Below, in pieces: positions 39,652 through 49,072 of a DNA stretch of 64,000 nucleotides. How positions within the stretch are numbered: the first letter of the stretch is position 1; the number at the start of each line of letters is the position of its first letter. The translations under genes were made by a program, and so were the position numbers. The notes under the pieces are model-generated. The model made no database searches. It was not told the origin of the DNA and saw nothing but the letters and a program-made list of their open reading frames with translations. Source of the DNA: Fodinicola feengrottensis (GTDB lineage Bacteria > Actinomycetota > Actinomycetes > Mycobacteriales > HKI-0501); contig NZ_WOTO01000024.1 in assembly GCF_010993775.1 (NCBI RefSeq), positions 56,072 through 120,071 of the forward strand, given 5' to 3'.

Positions 39652-40058
39652 TCAGCGGTGGAATGTCTCGGTCCGTCCCATGTGGATGGTCAGGGCACGG
39701 TGTTTGGGGCTGTATTCCGCCTTGGCCTTCTGGTAGTAGACCTCGCCCGCGGACAGGCAACGGAGACTGAAGAGATAGTGGTTGTTGCCAGTCGCGCGGA
39801 CCGAGCCGGTGCAGTCGTAGAGGTTGTCGGGTTGGCCGCCGAGCCGAATCGAGCCATTCTTCTTCACGGTCAGCTGATCGAAGTTCGGGCCGTCGTCCGC
39901 CTGCAGGTCGCGGGCCCAGTTTCCGCTGATCGCATTAATGCCCGCGGCGCTGCGCTGGGCTGCGCGTGCGCCGGCGCGGCACTTGCCGCGGTCGCGCCGG
40001 CGAACGGAAGTGCCAGCAACGCGCTGATCGTGAGCGTACGAGCAATGGTCTTTCGCAT
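39652..40058 (-). CDS. Small secreted protein of unknown function
   Basis: The N-terminus is a Sec signal (MRKTIARTLTISALLALPFA, ASAAP). The mature part reads NWARDLQADDGPNFDQLTVK, KNGSIRLGGQPDNLYDCTGS and LFSLRCLSAGEVYYQKAKAE, with two Cys likely to pair. The signal and mature parts are in different frames joined near 39950. The pattern KKNGSIRLG...YDCTGSV suggests a small beta-barrel or inhibitor-like domain, but I know no specific family. About 135 residues. It is transcribed alone. Confidence 0.6.
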
Positions 40059-40172
40059 GTGATCCTCCTGATCGCGTCCACACCGCGTTGGGTGGACACC
40101 TCCAAGACGGGAACCCCATGCGAACTGGTTGCATGCCGTTGTGCGGCTCTGCCCGAATGGCCCAACCGGGTG

Positions 40173-40391
40173 TCAGCTGATCGTCAGTGGCGCCTCTTCG
40201 AGAAAGTACGCCTCGGCGTCGTCGAGTTGGCAACAAAGCGCGTTCACCTGCTTTGGCGTGAGCCGCACCTCGGGCCCGTCGCCACACCGCAGGGTCACCG
40301 CCGGCCGGTGAATGGTGATGACCAGTGGGACCTCACCTTCGACGGTCCATTTTCGCAACGCTGCCTGTTGTTCCACTGATACGGGATCCAT
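40173..40391 (-). CDS. Small acidic protein of unknown function next to an XRE regulator
   Basis: 72 residues (MDPVSVEQQAALRKWTVEGE start). ATG 40391 follows the strong site GGAGGAAA. The sequence contains PLVITIHRPAVTLRCGDGPE and VRLTPKQVNALCCQLDDAEA with three Cys, two of them adjacent. No family recognised; fold unclear. It is divergent from the XRE gene with a 154-base gap that should hold both promoters. Confidence 0.6.
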   Translation of the reverse strand: MDPVSVEQQAALRKWTVEGEVPLVITIHRPAVTLRCGDGPEVRLTPKQVNALCCQLDDAEAYFLEEAPLTIS

Positions 40392-40545
40392 TTCTTTCCT
40401 CCAGTTTCCTAGCGTTTATCGTTGCCGCTGCTGCGCTTTGCATTTCCGGCGATGACCGCTACTTTGGCATGCGAAAGGCCGGGAGCGCACGTTTATGCCA
40501 CCCCGGAATTTTCTTCGGACAATCACGAGGGGAGGAACAGGGGCA

Positions 40546-41394
40546 GTGGCGGGACAGGCCAAGCCGACCGTACGATCCAGGCAAGTGTCGTCGGAGTTGC
40601 GCCGGTTGCGCCGGGCGCGAGGGCTCACCACCGGCGATGTCGGCTCCGCGCTGGGAGTTTCGCAGAGCAAGATCAGTCGGATCGAGAACAGTCAGCTCGG
40701 CCTGCACCTCGAAGAAGTCGCCGCCATGCTTGGCCTTTACCACGTCTCGTTCACCCGCCGGGAGGAAATTCTGGACATGGTAAGGCAAGCTGGCAAACCA
40801 GGCTGGGTCGAAGTCCACGGGCGGGGGTTGTCTGAACAATGGAAGGCGCTTATAGACTTCGAAAAGATGGCCACCGCACTGTGGAACTACGAGCCTTTTG
40901 TCGTTCCGGGCCTGTTGCAGACTCCCGACTACGCTCGGGCGGTCATCCAGATGACCGACGTCCGGCAACGTACCGACGCCGAGATCGAAACGATGGTCGC
41001 GGCGCGGCTGGATCGGCAGCGCATCCTCAGCCGACCGCTGGGCGCCGACCTCCAGGTTTTGTTGTACGAGCCGGTGTTGCGGATGCCGGTCGGCGGATAT
41101 GCGGTGCTGGCCGCGCAACTGCGTCATCTTGCCGAAGTGTGTCGTCGGTCGCGGGTGTCAGTGCATGTGGTGCCGGTCGCGGCGGGCGCGCATCCCGGTC
41201 TGGAGAGCCCGTTCGTGATCATGGAGTTCGAGTCGTACTCGACCTTGGTCTATCTGGAGAACAAGGTTCTGAGCGTTTTCCTGGAAGAGGAGCCGCATAT
41301 CGACGCCTATCAGCTCGCGTGGGAAGCAATTCTGGCAAGTGCGTTGTCCGCTCAGCAATCAGCGGAATTCATCGGTCGGTCAAATAGTCAATGA
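40546..41394 (+). CDS. XRE-family regulator with DUF5753 (Scr1-type)
   Basis: The helix-turn-helix at about residues 15-70 (SSELRRLRRARGLTTGDVGS, ALGVSQSKISRIENSQLGLH) is followed by the DUF5753 domain (WNYEPFVVPGLLQTPDYARA, RLDRQRILSRPLGADLQVLL, VVPVAAGAHPGLESPFVIME). GTG 40546 is used because AGGGG lies before it. The longer reading back to 40495 adds 17 unlike residues. In streptomycetes Scr1-type regulators partner with DUF397 proteins in toxin-antitoxin-like or developmental pairs. The gene is intact at 282 residues and 27 bases before the DUF397 gene. Confidence 0.85.
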   Translation: MAGQAKPTVRSRQVSSELRRLRRARGLTTGDVGSALGVSQSKISRIENSQLGLHLEEVAAMLGLYHVSFTRREEILDMVRQAGKPGWVEVHGRGLSEQWKALIDFEKMATALWNYEPFVVPGLLQTPDYARAVIQMTDVRQRTDAEIETMVAARLDRQRILSRPLGADLQVLLYEPVLRMPVGGYAVLAAQLRHLAEVCRRSRVSVHVVPVAAGAHPGLESPFVIMEFESYSTLVYLENKVLSVFLEEEPHIDAYQLAWEAILASALSAQQSAEFIGRSNSQ

Positions 41395-41421
41395 AGTGAC
41401 CAGACAGGCGAAGGAGTCAAC

Positions 41422-41598
41422 ATGACTACCGTAGGTTCTTGGCGTAAAAGCATCCGCAGCGGCAACTCGACCTCCTGTGTCGAGGTCGCATCCGGGGAAC
41501 AGGTGGTGGGGATCCGGGATTCCAAGAATCGGGCCGGCGCTGTCCTGCTCGTTCCGGCCGGCGGTTGGGCTACCTTTGTGACCTGGGTCAACAGGTAG
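41422..41598 (+). CDS. DUF397 family protein, partner of the XRE regulator
   Basis: 58 residues: MTTVGSWRKSIRSGNSTSCV, then EVASGEQVVGIRDSKNRAGA and an end LVPAGGWATFVTWVNR. The WRKSxxSxxxxxCVEVA start and RDSKxxxG core define DUF397, short proteins of unknown biochemistry encoded beside XRE/DUF5753 regulators. ATG 41422 lies 6 bases after GGAG. Stop TAG 41596-41598. The pair with the preceding regulator is the common genome arrangement and probably one transcript. Confidence 0.85.
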   Translation: MTTVGSWRKSIRSGNSTSCVEVASGEQVVGIRDSKNRAGAVLLVPAGGWATFVTWVNR

Positions 41599-41666
41599 CC
41601 GGTGGATAACTAGCCGGCGGCCGGCTCGGAATGTGCCACGCTCTGGGCAAGCGTTTGGAGGGATTT

Positions 41667-42254
41667 GTGACTGCACTCCCGGTTCCTGAGGACCAGCTGG
41701 CCAAGCTGCTGACGGTTGCCGAGTATGCGGCCCTTCCCCAGAACGCTTTGCGCCCCTGGGAGCTTCAGGAAGGCATCCTCTTCAGGTCGCCGCGACCCGG
41801 CTATGACCATGTGGACGCGTCGTTAGAGCTGGCGATCCAGATCAAGGCTCAGCTGCCGGGAGACCTGTGGGTCATGCAGGATGCGTCTGTCGATCTGGAG
41901 CTCGCCGCTCCCGACGAGCCAGGATTCGTCAGGGCTCCTGACCTGTTCATCGTTGAGCGCGCTGTGCGGGACGAGGTGCGTCGGCGCAAGCGGTTGATCC
42001 GGGCGGCCGAGGTTCTCTTGGCTGTCGAGATCATCTCGCCTGGGTCAAAACGAATGGACCTGGTGGTCAAGCGAGCTGAATATGCCGACGCCGGCATTGG
42101 GCAGTACTGGATCATCGACCTGGATCCACCGACCTCGCTCACTGCCTGCCATCTGACCGAGGGCTTCGGCTATATGGATGGCGGAACTGTCACGGGCAAG
42201 TACGAGGCGGCACTGCCAGTGCCGTTGGTGGTGGATCTCGACAGGTTGTGCTGA
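41667..42254 (+). CDS. Uma2/DUF820 family PD-(D/E)XK-fold protein
   Basis: 195 residues. The nuclease-like fold shows as QDASVDLELAAPDEPG, FVRAPDLFIVE (PDL acidic residue) and VLLAVEIISPGSKRMDLVVK (ExxSPxSxxxD-K core). C-terminal GIGQYWIIDLDPPTSL is the usual end. Proteins of this group are widespread in actinomycetes and cyanobacteria, without proven function. GTG 41667 follows GGAGGG; the longer start at 41631 is weaker. It lies 68 bases past the DUF397 stop and might be part of that transcript. A hairpin follows the stop. Confidence 0.8.
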   Translation: MTALPVPEDQLAKLLTVAEYAALPQNALRPWELQEGILFRSPRPGYDHVDASLELAIQIKAQLPGDLWVMQDASVDLELAAPDEPGFVRAPDLFIVERAVRDEVRRRKRLIRAAEVLLAVEIISPGSKRMDLVVKRAEYADAGIGQYWIIDLDPPTSLTACHLTEGFGYMDGGTVTGKYEAALPVPLVVDLDRLC

Positions 42255-42260
42255 AAGGCA

Positions 42261-42292
42261 GGTGGGCATCTCTCGTACGAGAGATGCCCACC
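42261..42292. terminator. Perfect 32-base palindrome between convergent genes
   Basis: GGTGGGCATCTCTCG (42261-42275) and CGAGAGATGCCCACC (42278-42292) are exact complements around TA. It begins 6 bases past the Uma2 stop and lies before the end of the convergent small secreted gene, so it can end both transcripts. There is no U-run. Confidence 0.75.
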
Positions 42293-42309
42293 CGTGAAGC
42301 GGAAAATCT

Positions 42310-42503
42310 CTAGTGGCCGCCGGGGTTGCCGTCGCCGTTGATGGTGCCACCCATGCCGCTGGTCTGGCCGGGCGGCTGTCGCCGTTGATCGTGCCGACGT
42401 GGCTGCTCGCGCTGGCCGGGGTAGCCATCAGGGCGCCGGTGGCGACGGTCGCGCCCAGAGTCAGGACGGCCGCGGCGGCGATTTTGACAATTGTCCTCTG
42501 CAT
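42310..42503 (-). CDS. Very small secreted protein with repeated GTINGD motif
   Basis: The signal peptide ([26 protein letters not shown]) leads to a mature part of only about 30 residues. In corrected frame it reads HVGTINGD, then roughly [20 protein letters not shown] and a final His. GTINGD occurs twice, like a small Asn-Gly-Asp beta-turn repeat. The break lies near 42385. ATG 42503 has GGAGG upstream. No family recognised. The short mature part might be a structural or signalling peptide. The repeat motif at both DNA and protein level supports the frame correction. Confidence 0.5.
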
Positions 42504-42639
42504 GATGGTTCCTCCTGCATTGTGCCCACCCGTGAGTGGTGAGCTTCTCTATGTAGTGATGCGTGAGACGGGAAATCGGTTTCTTGCTTTTCCAACGTTG
42601 TACCACGCGGTGTCCAGTAGTGTCTGGGGAAATCGCCTG

Positions 42640-45416
42640 TCAGCCGGTGTTTCGCATGCCGGCGGCGATGCCGTTCACGGTGAGCAGGAGTGCGCGGGAG
42701 AGCGCGAGGTCCGGTTCGCCGGCTTTGCGGCGGCGGGCCATCAGCTCCAGCTGCAGCTGGTGCAGCGGTGAGAGATAGCGGTCCCTGACGCCCAGCGTCC
42801 GAGCCAGTTGCGGCTGGCTGGCCAGCGGGTGTTCCTCGCCGGTCAGCCGGAGCAACTCGGCGATGGTCAGGTCGTACTCCTGCTGGATCCGCTCGAAGAT
42901 GTGGTGCAGCTCGCCGGGGACCAGCCGCTCCACGTACTGCGCGGCTATCCGCAGGTCGGTTTTGGTGAGGGTCATCTCGACGTTGGAGATGAACGTACGG
43001 AAGAAGTGCCACTCGGCGTGCATTTCGGCCAGCAGGCTGTCCAGCCCCGCCGAGCGGGCCGCCGCGAGGCCCGAGCCGACCCCGTACCAACCGGGCACGA
43101 TCTGCCGCGACTGGGTCCAGCCGAACACCCACGGAATGGCCCGCAAACCAGCCAGCCCGGCGTCCGCGTTCGGTCGTTTCGCTGGCCTGGAGCCGATGTT
43201 CAGCTCGCCGAGCAGTTCCGCCGGAGTGGAGGCCCAGAAGTATTTCGGCAGGTCCTCGTCGGTGATCAACGCGCGGTAGCGGCCGTACGCGGAATCGCTG
43301 ATCGCTTCCATTGCGGCGTTCCAGCGGGCCAGCTGGTCGCCGGACTGGCGCGGCTCGGTGTGCAGTACCGACGCCTGCCTGCAGGACGGCTGCGACGGTC
43401 AGCTCCAGGTTTTCCCTTGCCAGCGTGGGCAACATGTACTTGTCGCTGATCACCTCGCCCTGCTCGGTGACCTTGATGGCGCCGTCCAGGGTGCCCCAGG
43501 GCTGCGCCAGGATGGCGTCGTGAGTCGGGCCGCCGCCACGGCCAACAGTGCCACCGCGGCCGTGGAAAAGCTGCAGTCTCACGCCATGTTTTTCGCGGCC
43601 ACATCACGCAAAGCGCGCTGGGCTTTGTGGATTTCCCACTGACTGGTGGCGATCCCGGCGTCCTTGTTGGAGTCGGAATAGCCGAGCATGACCTCTTGGA
43701 CCTGGTCCCGGGCAGCGACGATCCGTCGGTACGCTGGAATGGACAGAAGTTTGTCAAGAATATCGCCAGCGGCCCGCAGCTCGGCCGCTTGTTCCAGCAG
43801 TGGGACGAAACCGATCCGCGATGTTCCACTGTGGACATCGAGCAGGCCGGCCTCGCGGGCCAGCAGAACGGCCGCGAGCACGTCGTCGATGCCCTGCGTC
43901 ATCGAGATGATGTACGACTCGACCACCTCCGGGCCAAAGTCGTTCAGCGCGTCCCGAATGGTGGTGAAAACGCCAAAAGTCTTCGCGTCGGCGCCGTCCA
44001 GCTGGGTCGCCAGGCCAGTCAGCGGCCGCCGACTGGAGAGCTCACTGACCAGCAGTGCCGTCCTCTGTGGACGGTCCAGGTCGGCGTACTTGCGGTCCAT
44101 TTCGCCGAGCCGGTCGAAAAGCGTGGCGAGCACGGCGTGATGGGCGTCGGCGTGCTCCCGCACGTCCATAGTGGCCAGGTGCAGGCCAAAAGCGCGGACC
44201 ACCCGGATCGCCTCGGTGAGCCGGCCCTGCCCAATCAGCGAGCCGCGATGTGCCAGCAGTGAGCGGCGCATGACCTCCAGGTCTTCGAGCAGCGCCGCGC
44301 TGCCCAGGTAGTCCAGGCCAGGAGTGTGCCCGAGTCCAGCCGCGAGGCGCTGCCTGGTGCGCTGGAGTTTTGCTTGGATGCAACGGATCTTCAGCCTGTA
44401 CGGCTCTTCGACGTTGATTCGCCGGAAGCGCTGCTCGACTTCCGACAGGGCGGCGAGGTCCAGTCTCACACTCTCGCGCAGTTCGTTGGACGCACCGGCG
44501 ACCCGACTGGAAACGCTCAGCTCGTCGACCAACAACGCGAGCATCCGCTCGGCGTCCCGGATGCCGTGTTCGTGCTGCAGCCGCAGGACGCGCATGGTGA
44601 CCTCGGCCGACACGTACGGATTGCCGTCCCGGTCGCCGCCGGTCCAGGTGCCGAAGGTCAGCGGGCGGGCGTCCGCGGGCAGCGGGCCGCCCAGCTCGGC
44701 GAGCCGATCGGCGAGCTCGGTGAGCACCTCGGGAGCGGCCTCGGCGTAGAGATCGTCGAGGTAGTAGATCGCGTTGCGGGCCTCGTCGTCCGGCTCCGGG
44801 CGCTCCAACCGCAGGTCGTCGGTCTGCCACAGCAGGTCGATCAGCTCGGCGAGCCGCTGCTCGGTGCGGCTGGTCGAGCCGCCGGCCGCCTCGGCGTCCA
44901 GCAGGTCGCCGACCGCGCGCTGCTTGGCTTGGCCAGCACCGAGCGCCGAGCGGCTTCGGTAGGATGAGCGGTGAAAACCGGACGTACAGCCAGATTTCGA
45001 GCCGCCGCCGCGACTTCATGGGATGGCACACCACGTTCGCGGATCATCCGCGCGGTGCCTTCCAGCCAGCCACCCTCGGCGCGCCGCTTGGCGGCCAGCT
45101 CGCGGCCGCGGTGCGTCTGCTCGGTGACGTTGGCCAGGTGGAAGAACTCCGAAAAGGCGCGTACCAGCCGGCTCGCGGTCGGCACGTCCAGGTCCCGGAG
45201 CAGCTCAGCGGCCTTGTCCGGGTCGGAGCGGGTCAGCCGGCGGACCGTCTCGACCAGCTCCAGCAGCGCCGGGCCCTCCTGCCGGACGAGCGACTCGCCC
45301 AGCAGCTTGCCCAGCCGGCGGATGTCCCGGCGCAGCTCCGCGTCGGCGGGCGGCTGCTCCCGCGGGCCGTCTTCGGGTTCGGCGAGCTGATGGTCGGCAG
45401 TGGACTCGACGGTCAT
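42640..45416 (-). CDS. ppc: Phosphoenolpyruvate carboxylase
   Basis: Cytoplasmic anaplerotic enzyme making oxaloacetate from PEP and bicarbonate. [17 protein letters not shown] carries the catalytic His, [19 protein letters not shown] the PEP-binding loop, [12 protein letters not shown] the Ser/Asp/Lys motif, [17 protein letters not shown] the HGRGG active-site loop, and [12 protein letters not shown] the conserved C-terminal Asn-Thr-Gly end. ATG 45416 fits the family start. Four segments in different frames join near 44950-44850, 43590 and 43330. Corrected length is about 925 residues, normal. It has no adjacent partner, and an intergenic stretch separates it from the regulator upstream. The SulP-carbonic anhydrase fusion elsewhere might supply bicarbonate. 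Confidence 0.95.
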
Positions 45417-45563
45417 GCCGCTGACCTTACTGAATCGGTTCTTCCACGTCTCTTCGCTTCGTCCGCTCTTCACTCCACGCGATGTGTCATAACCCTCGGC
45501 CACCACCGCGAACGTAACGGAACAGCTAGGTTTTGTCCGTTTCGTTACCTTTGCTGAGCGGCG

Positions 45564-46535
45564 TCATAGCCAGCCTCGGCGAGCGGCTTGGGCGCCGGCT
45601 TGGAACCGGGTCGTCGCGCCGAGCTGTTCCAGTAGTCCAGCCACGATTCTGACGACCGTACGCCTGGAGAGGCCGAGCCGGCGGGCGATCGCGTCGTCGG
45701 TGGCGCCGCTGGCCATCATGGTCAGGATTTCCCGGGTACGGTCGTTGAGGTCCTGGTTCAGCTGGGCCAGGTTGATCGGCACGGCGAGGCGCCACAAGGA
45801 CTCGAAGACCTTCGTGAAGGCTTCCAACAGCCCAGGCCCGTACACCAGTTGGATGACCAAGGTCCCTTCCGCGCCGGCTGGCGGATCCATCGCGACAATG
45901 GCCACCTCGTCGTCGACGATCGTCATTTTGACCGGCGGATCGGTCAGGACACGGGCAATCTCACCGCCGGTGATGGTACGCATCATGCTGGCATTGCGGA
46001 CCGGCGAATCGCTCGCGGATTCCTGGTAAATGGTCCGATAACCGATGCCGGCGGCCATTTGCTCGCACTGCAGCTTTTCCTGTCGATCTATCTCGGTCGC
46101 GTCCCAGTAATACGGCGGCCGGTCGATCGCCAGCACGTGGGATTTCGCGGCTTCCTGGATTTTCTGGAAGCGGGCGAAGAACGTTGCCTGCCCGTGCACC
46201 AACTCAACGTCCATGGAGCCGGCGCTTTCCAGTCGGGCAAAGCGAAAAGCGTCCATCAGGCTGGCTTCGGCCTGGTGCAGGCGGACCCGCCAGCTGTCGT
46301 GTTTGCGCAGCACACCGGCCACCACGAGATCCGGGCGCCGGGCCTCCCAAAGGTCGCCGTCGCAGTCGAGGGACACCACTATTTCGGCTTGCTGGAGTTC
46401 ACCGAGAAGATCGCGGACGACGTCTTCGGGCAGGGACGTACGGTTGGCAAGCGACTGGACCGAACCGCGCGGCTCCGACACCAGGGCGCGATAGACGCGG
46501 CCGTGGTCGGCTTCGGGGTCAAAGACGTCGAACAT
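45564..46535 (-). CDS. TrmB-like/LuxR-type helix-turn-helix regulator
   Basis: 323 residues, intact. The N-terminal winged helix resembles TrmB (YRALVSEPRGSVQSLANRTS, LPEDVVRDLLGELQQAEIVV). A central phospholipase D-like or effector region follows (YRTIYQESASDSPVRNASMM, VKMTIVDDEVAIVAMDPPAG). A C-terminal LuxR-type HTH (DRTREILTMMASGATDDAIA, RRLGLSRRTVVRIVAGLLEQ) ends the protein. This architecture is common for actinomycete regulators often placed next to secondary-metabolite or secreted-peptide genes. Start ATG 46535 follows GGAG. A strong leader dyad lies at 46541-46577. Targets are unknown. Confidence 0.85.
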   Translation of the reverse strand: MFDVFDPEADHGRVYRALVSEPRGSVQSLANRTSLPEDVVRDLLGELQQAEIVVSLDCDGDLWEARRPDLVVAGVLRKHDSWRVRLHQAEASLMDAFRFARLESAGSMDVELVHGQATFFARFQKIQEAAKSHVLAIDRPPYYWDATEIDRQEKLQCEQMAAGIGYRTIYQESASDSPVRNASMMRTITGGEIARVLTDPPVKMTIVDDEVAIVAMDPPAGAEGTLVIQLVYGPGLLEAFTKVFESLWRLAVPINLAQLNQDLNDRTREILTMMASGATDDAIARRLGLSRRTVVRIVAGLLEQLGATTRFQAGAQAARRGWL

Positions 46536-46540
46536 GCTCC

Positions 46541-46577
46541 AGCCTCACCCCTTCCAGGTCGGACATGGGGTGAGGCT
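46541..46577 (-). promoter_or_regulatory. Leader inverted repeat abutting the regulator's ribosome binding site
   Basis: AGCCTCACCCC (46541-46551) and GGGGTGAGGCT (46567-46577) form a perfect 11-base dyad with a 15-base spacer, ending 5 bases before the start codon of the TrmB/LuxR regulator. It could be an autoregulatory operator or an mRNA hairpin next to the GGAG site. Confidence 0.55.
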
Positions 46578-46601
46578 AGAGCACGACAAGGCCTACTACT
46601 A

Positions 46602-46762
46602 GGCCCGGTCTGGTTATTGCGGCGGGCGATAGCCGAGCCCAGGAGCCGGCTGGCGGCACCGCGGGAAAGCCCCCATAGCGCTGCTATGAAGGCTTCCCCG
46701 CGGCACCACCAGCCAACTCCTGGACCTCGACTCTCATCCCACCGCAATAACCAGACAGGACC
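46602..46762. mobile_element. 161-base palindromic TA-flanked element (MITE-like)
   Basis: The ends GGCCCGGTCTGGTTATTGCGG and its counterpart CCGCAATAACCAGACAGGACC are inverted repeats with two mismatches. Both ends are flanked by TA (46600-46601 and 46763-46764), the target duplication of IS630/Tc1-mariner types. The interior is also nearly self-complementary: GGCTGGCGGCACCGCGGG and CCCCGCGGCACCACCAGCC arms surround CATAGC-GCT-GCTATG, so the whole unit can fold into one long hairpin. There is no coding capacity. One end supplies the last codons of the DUF4185 gene. A MITE is the best reading; a large terminator hairpin is the alternative. Confidence 0.65.
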
Positions 46763-47878
46763 TAAACCGAACCGACCATTGCGTGACGTCGTACGCGAAA
46801 CTCTGCCCGTTGATTTGTGGCCACCGCGAGACCAACAGGTGAAGATCGTTGGGCGCGCTGCTGGAATACGGATGAATGAATCCGCCGTAAATCGCCGGCT
46901 GCTGCAGCTGGGTGACCTGCACGTTCTCATCCGTCCATGCCTTGTCCGGGCCGTCCGCGCGGCGGGTCACGATGGAGCCGCTGCCGCCGTTCAGATAGGA
47001 CATCACCCAGGTGCCGTCGTTGAGTCTGCGGACCGACGGCTCACCGAACCTGGACTCGGGCAGGATTGACGTGCACGGCCGACCCCAGTCCCAGTTGGTG
47101 CCGTTCCAGCCCCAGCCTTGGTACGCGCCGGAGTCGAACATCGAGTTCACCGGCACCCGGCGCAGCATCATCGGACCGGTTTGGCGGCCGGCTCGCACCG
47201 AGAAGATGTAGACCCAGTCGCCATCGCGCTGCATTGTCCACATCTGAAACGGGTCGGTGTTGCTGCCATCATTCCACCACACTGTCGGAGTGCGCTGGAA
47301 ACTGTTGCCGTCGTGGGAAATTGCGAGCCCGGCGTAATTCGTCCGCCACTGGATGTTCACGTCGTTATACCACGGGGCGATGCTCATATACGACATCACA
47401 TGGGTGCCATCCGGGAATGCCACCGCGTCGTTCGGAATAACGGTGACTTCGAACGTACCAGCGCCGTCGCTGCCGTTGTGGCCGTTGTACGTGATTTCCG
47501 GTGCGCGCCCGTCGCCGGCGACCATTGCCGCGCTGTCGAAAACAATGCCGCCGGGATCGCCGGGATGGATGTTGGAGCGCAGCATCACCGGCGACCGCCA
47601 GTCGTTGGGCAGCGGCGGGTCGTTGTACCAGCGGGTATTGAAGGTGTCGCCGAAAAGGAAACCGACGGAGTTGTTTTCCAGCAAGTACGCGATGCCGAGG
47701 TCGGTGCCGCCGACCTGCCACCGCTGCGACGGTGGCATGTCCACGCCGGTGAGTCGTTTCTTGCTACTGGCCAGCTGCGGGCTCACTTTCGGGCTGGCGG
47801 CGGCGGTTTGCGGCAATGCCAGGGCGGCGGCGCCGATCGCGGCCGCGCCGGTGATCAGGGTGCGTCGATTGATCCCAT
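46734..47878 (-). CDS. Tat-exported DUF4185-like protein, C-terminus altered by the palindromic element
   Basis: ATG 47878 sits well spaced after AGAAGGGA and, with one G restored in GGG, reads MGINRRTLITGAAAIGAAA, a twin-arginine signal. The body (VGFLFGDTFNTRWYNDPPLP, SPVMLRSNIHPGDPGGIVFD, FGEPSVRRLNDGTWVMSYLN) is DUF4185, a beta-propeller family of secreted proteins related to glycosidases of unknown substrate. About 380 residues. The last codons after WSVRF (RSCLVIAVG) are encoded by the right end of the palindromic element, so the native tail probably ended at or near the TTTAG there. It lies 62 bases after the DCC1-like gene, likely one transcript. Confidence 0.75.
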
Positions 47879-47940
47879 GGAGCGAGTCCCTTCTCAGGTG
47901 CGTGAAACCGGCGCCGATCTGGCCACGGCTGCAGTACGCA

Positions 47941-48962
47941 TCAGTTGCTCGGCGGGGGAAGCGGGATCGGGAACTTGTCGAAGCAGACCATTCCACAGCC
48001 GAGCGCGACACCGGCGATGCAGCCGGCGCACTGCGCGCAGGCCAGCGCGTTCTCGCCGCCGGAAGCGCCGCAGGTCACACAGAAACCGCCGCAGGCCGGA
48101 ATGTGCGGTGCGGCGCATCCCGCCACGCAAGGAAAAAAAACGCCATCCAGGCATCGGGGCTGGTGGGGTCGGACAGCGGGCCGGAACGGACGCCGTTCTT
48201 TTCGGTACGTACCCAACTTCCGTGGGGTGTCGAGGAAGTCGCCGATCCGCTTGGATCGACTTCGGTACGCAGCACGTGCTCACCGTTGTCCGGGCGCAGC
48301 CAGTCAACTTGCGGAAGACCCGACGAGGTCCGTACCCGGAAGCAGAAGCCCAGCACGTTTTCGGTGACTGGGTCGCAGATCGCGGTGAAAGCGTCGGGGT
48401 GGCTGAGGACGTAGAAAGGCGCGCTGTCCGGGCCGCCGCGATAAACCTGGTCCCAGTTCGGGGCGCCGAAGGTCCTGGTGGCGGCCTGGACGACCCCGGT
48501 GCGGCGGAGGCGGTCCAGGATGGCCGGGTCGGTGACCCATTCGCCGCTGGTGGAGACGCCGGTGGTGTGGGCGCCGGCTGGGCCGGCGACCGCGAGAATG
48601 CCGGTGCCCAGCAGCGCCACGCCGGCGATCCTGGCAAGCAGCTTGCGGCGGCCGATCGCACTGGCTGGGACAGCCGCGGGTTCGCTGTCGATCAGCCGCT
48701 CCACCAGGCGGAAGGCCCGGCCGGGGCCGAGGACGCCAAGCAGTCGCACCCGCATCGCGAGGCCTGATCGGACCCGTACGCGCTCGCCGTCCACCTCCAG
48801 CAGCAGCGGCTCGGATCCCCAGTTCGGATGGTCGGCCAGCGCCCGCATCAACGGGTCGTGCAGGCTCCTCGCCTCGACCTTGCCCTGCGCGGTTTCCCGT
48901 ACGGCGCGGGCGGTCCGCGAACACTGGGCGCAATGCCCGTCGAACAGCAGATAACGCTGCAT
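47941..48962 (-). CDS. DCC1-like thiol-disulfide domain with exported cysteine-rich tail
   Basis: The N-terminus (MQRYLLFDGHCAQCSRTARA) is a DCC1-like thioredoxin-fold domain with the CxxC site, about 100 residues. It is followed by AIGRRKLLARIAGVALLGTG and AVAGPAGAH, a twin-arginine-like export segment with an AxA site. The outside part (GAPNWDQVYRGGPDSAPFYV, LGFCFRVRTSSGLPQVDWLR) is unrecognised. After a break in the A-run at 48131-48138 the protein ends in about 60 residues with ten Cys (PCVAGCAAPHIPACGGFCVT to GCGMVCFDKFPIPLPPPSN). That tail recalls halocin C8-like bacteriocin domains, which is only a guess. The start is ATG 48962. Confidence 0.65.
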
Positions 48963-49072
48963 AACTTTTCCCCTCGGTTCGGTGCCAATCAGGGGAAAAC
49001 CATGACCCAGCCGGCAGGTAGTGGCAATAAGTCGGATGTGGCGCAGATAAGACATTGCGCACATCGGCCATC

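Noticed and set aside
40546..42254. Toxin-antitoxin system claim for XRE, DUF397 and Uma2 genes
   Set aside because: XRE/DUF397 pairs and Uma2 proteins are widespread, but nothing in the sequence shows toxicity or neutralisation.
37770..42503. Integrated prophage or genomic island
   Set aside because: There is a dead transposase remnant but no integrase, attachment-site pair or phage structural gene.
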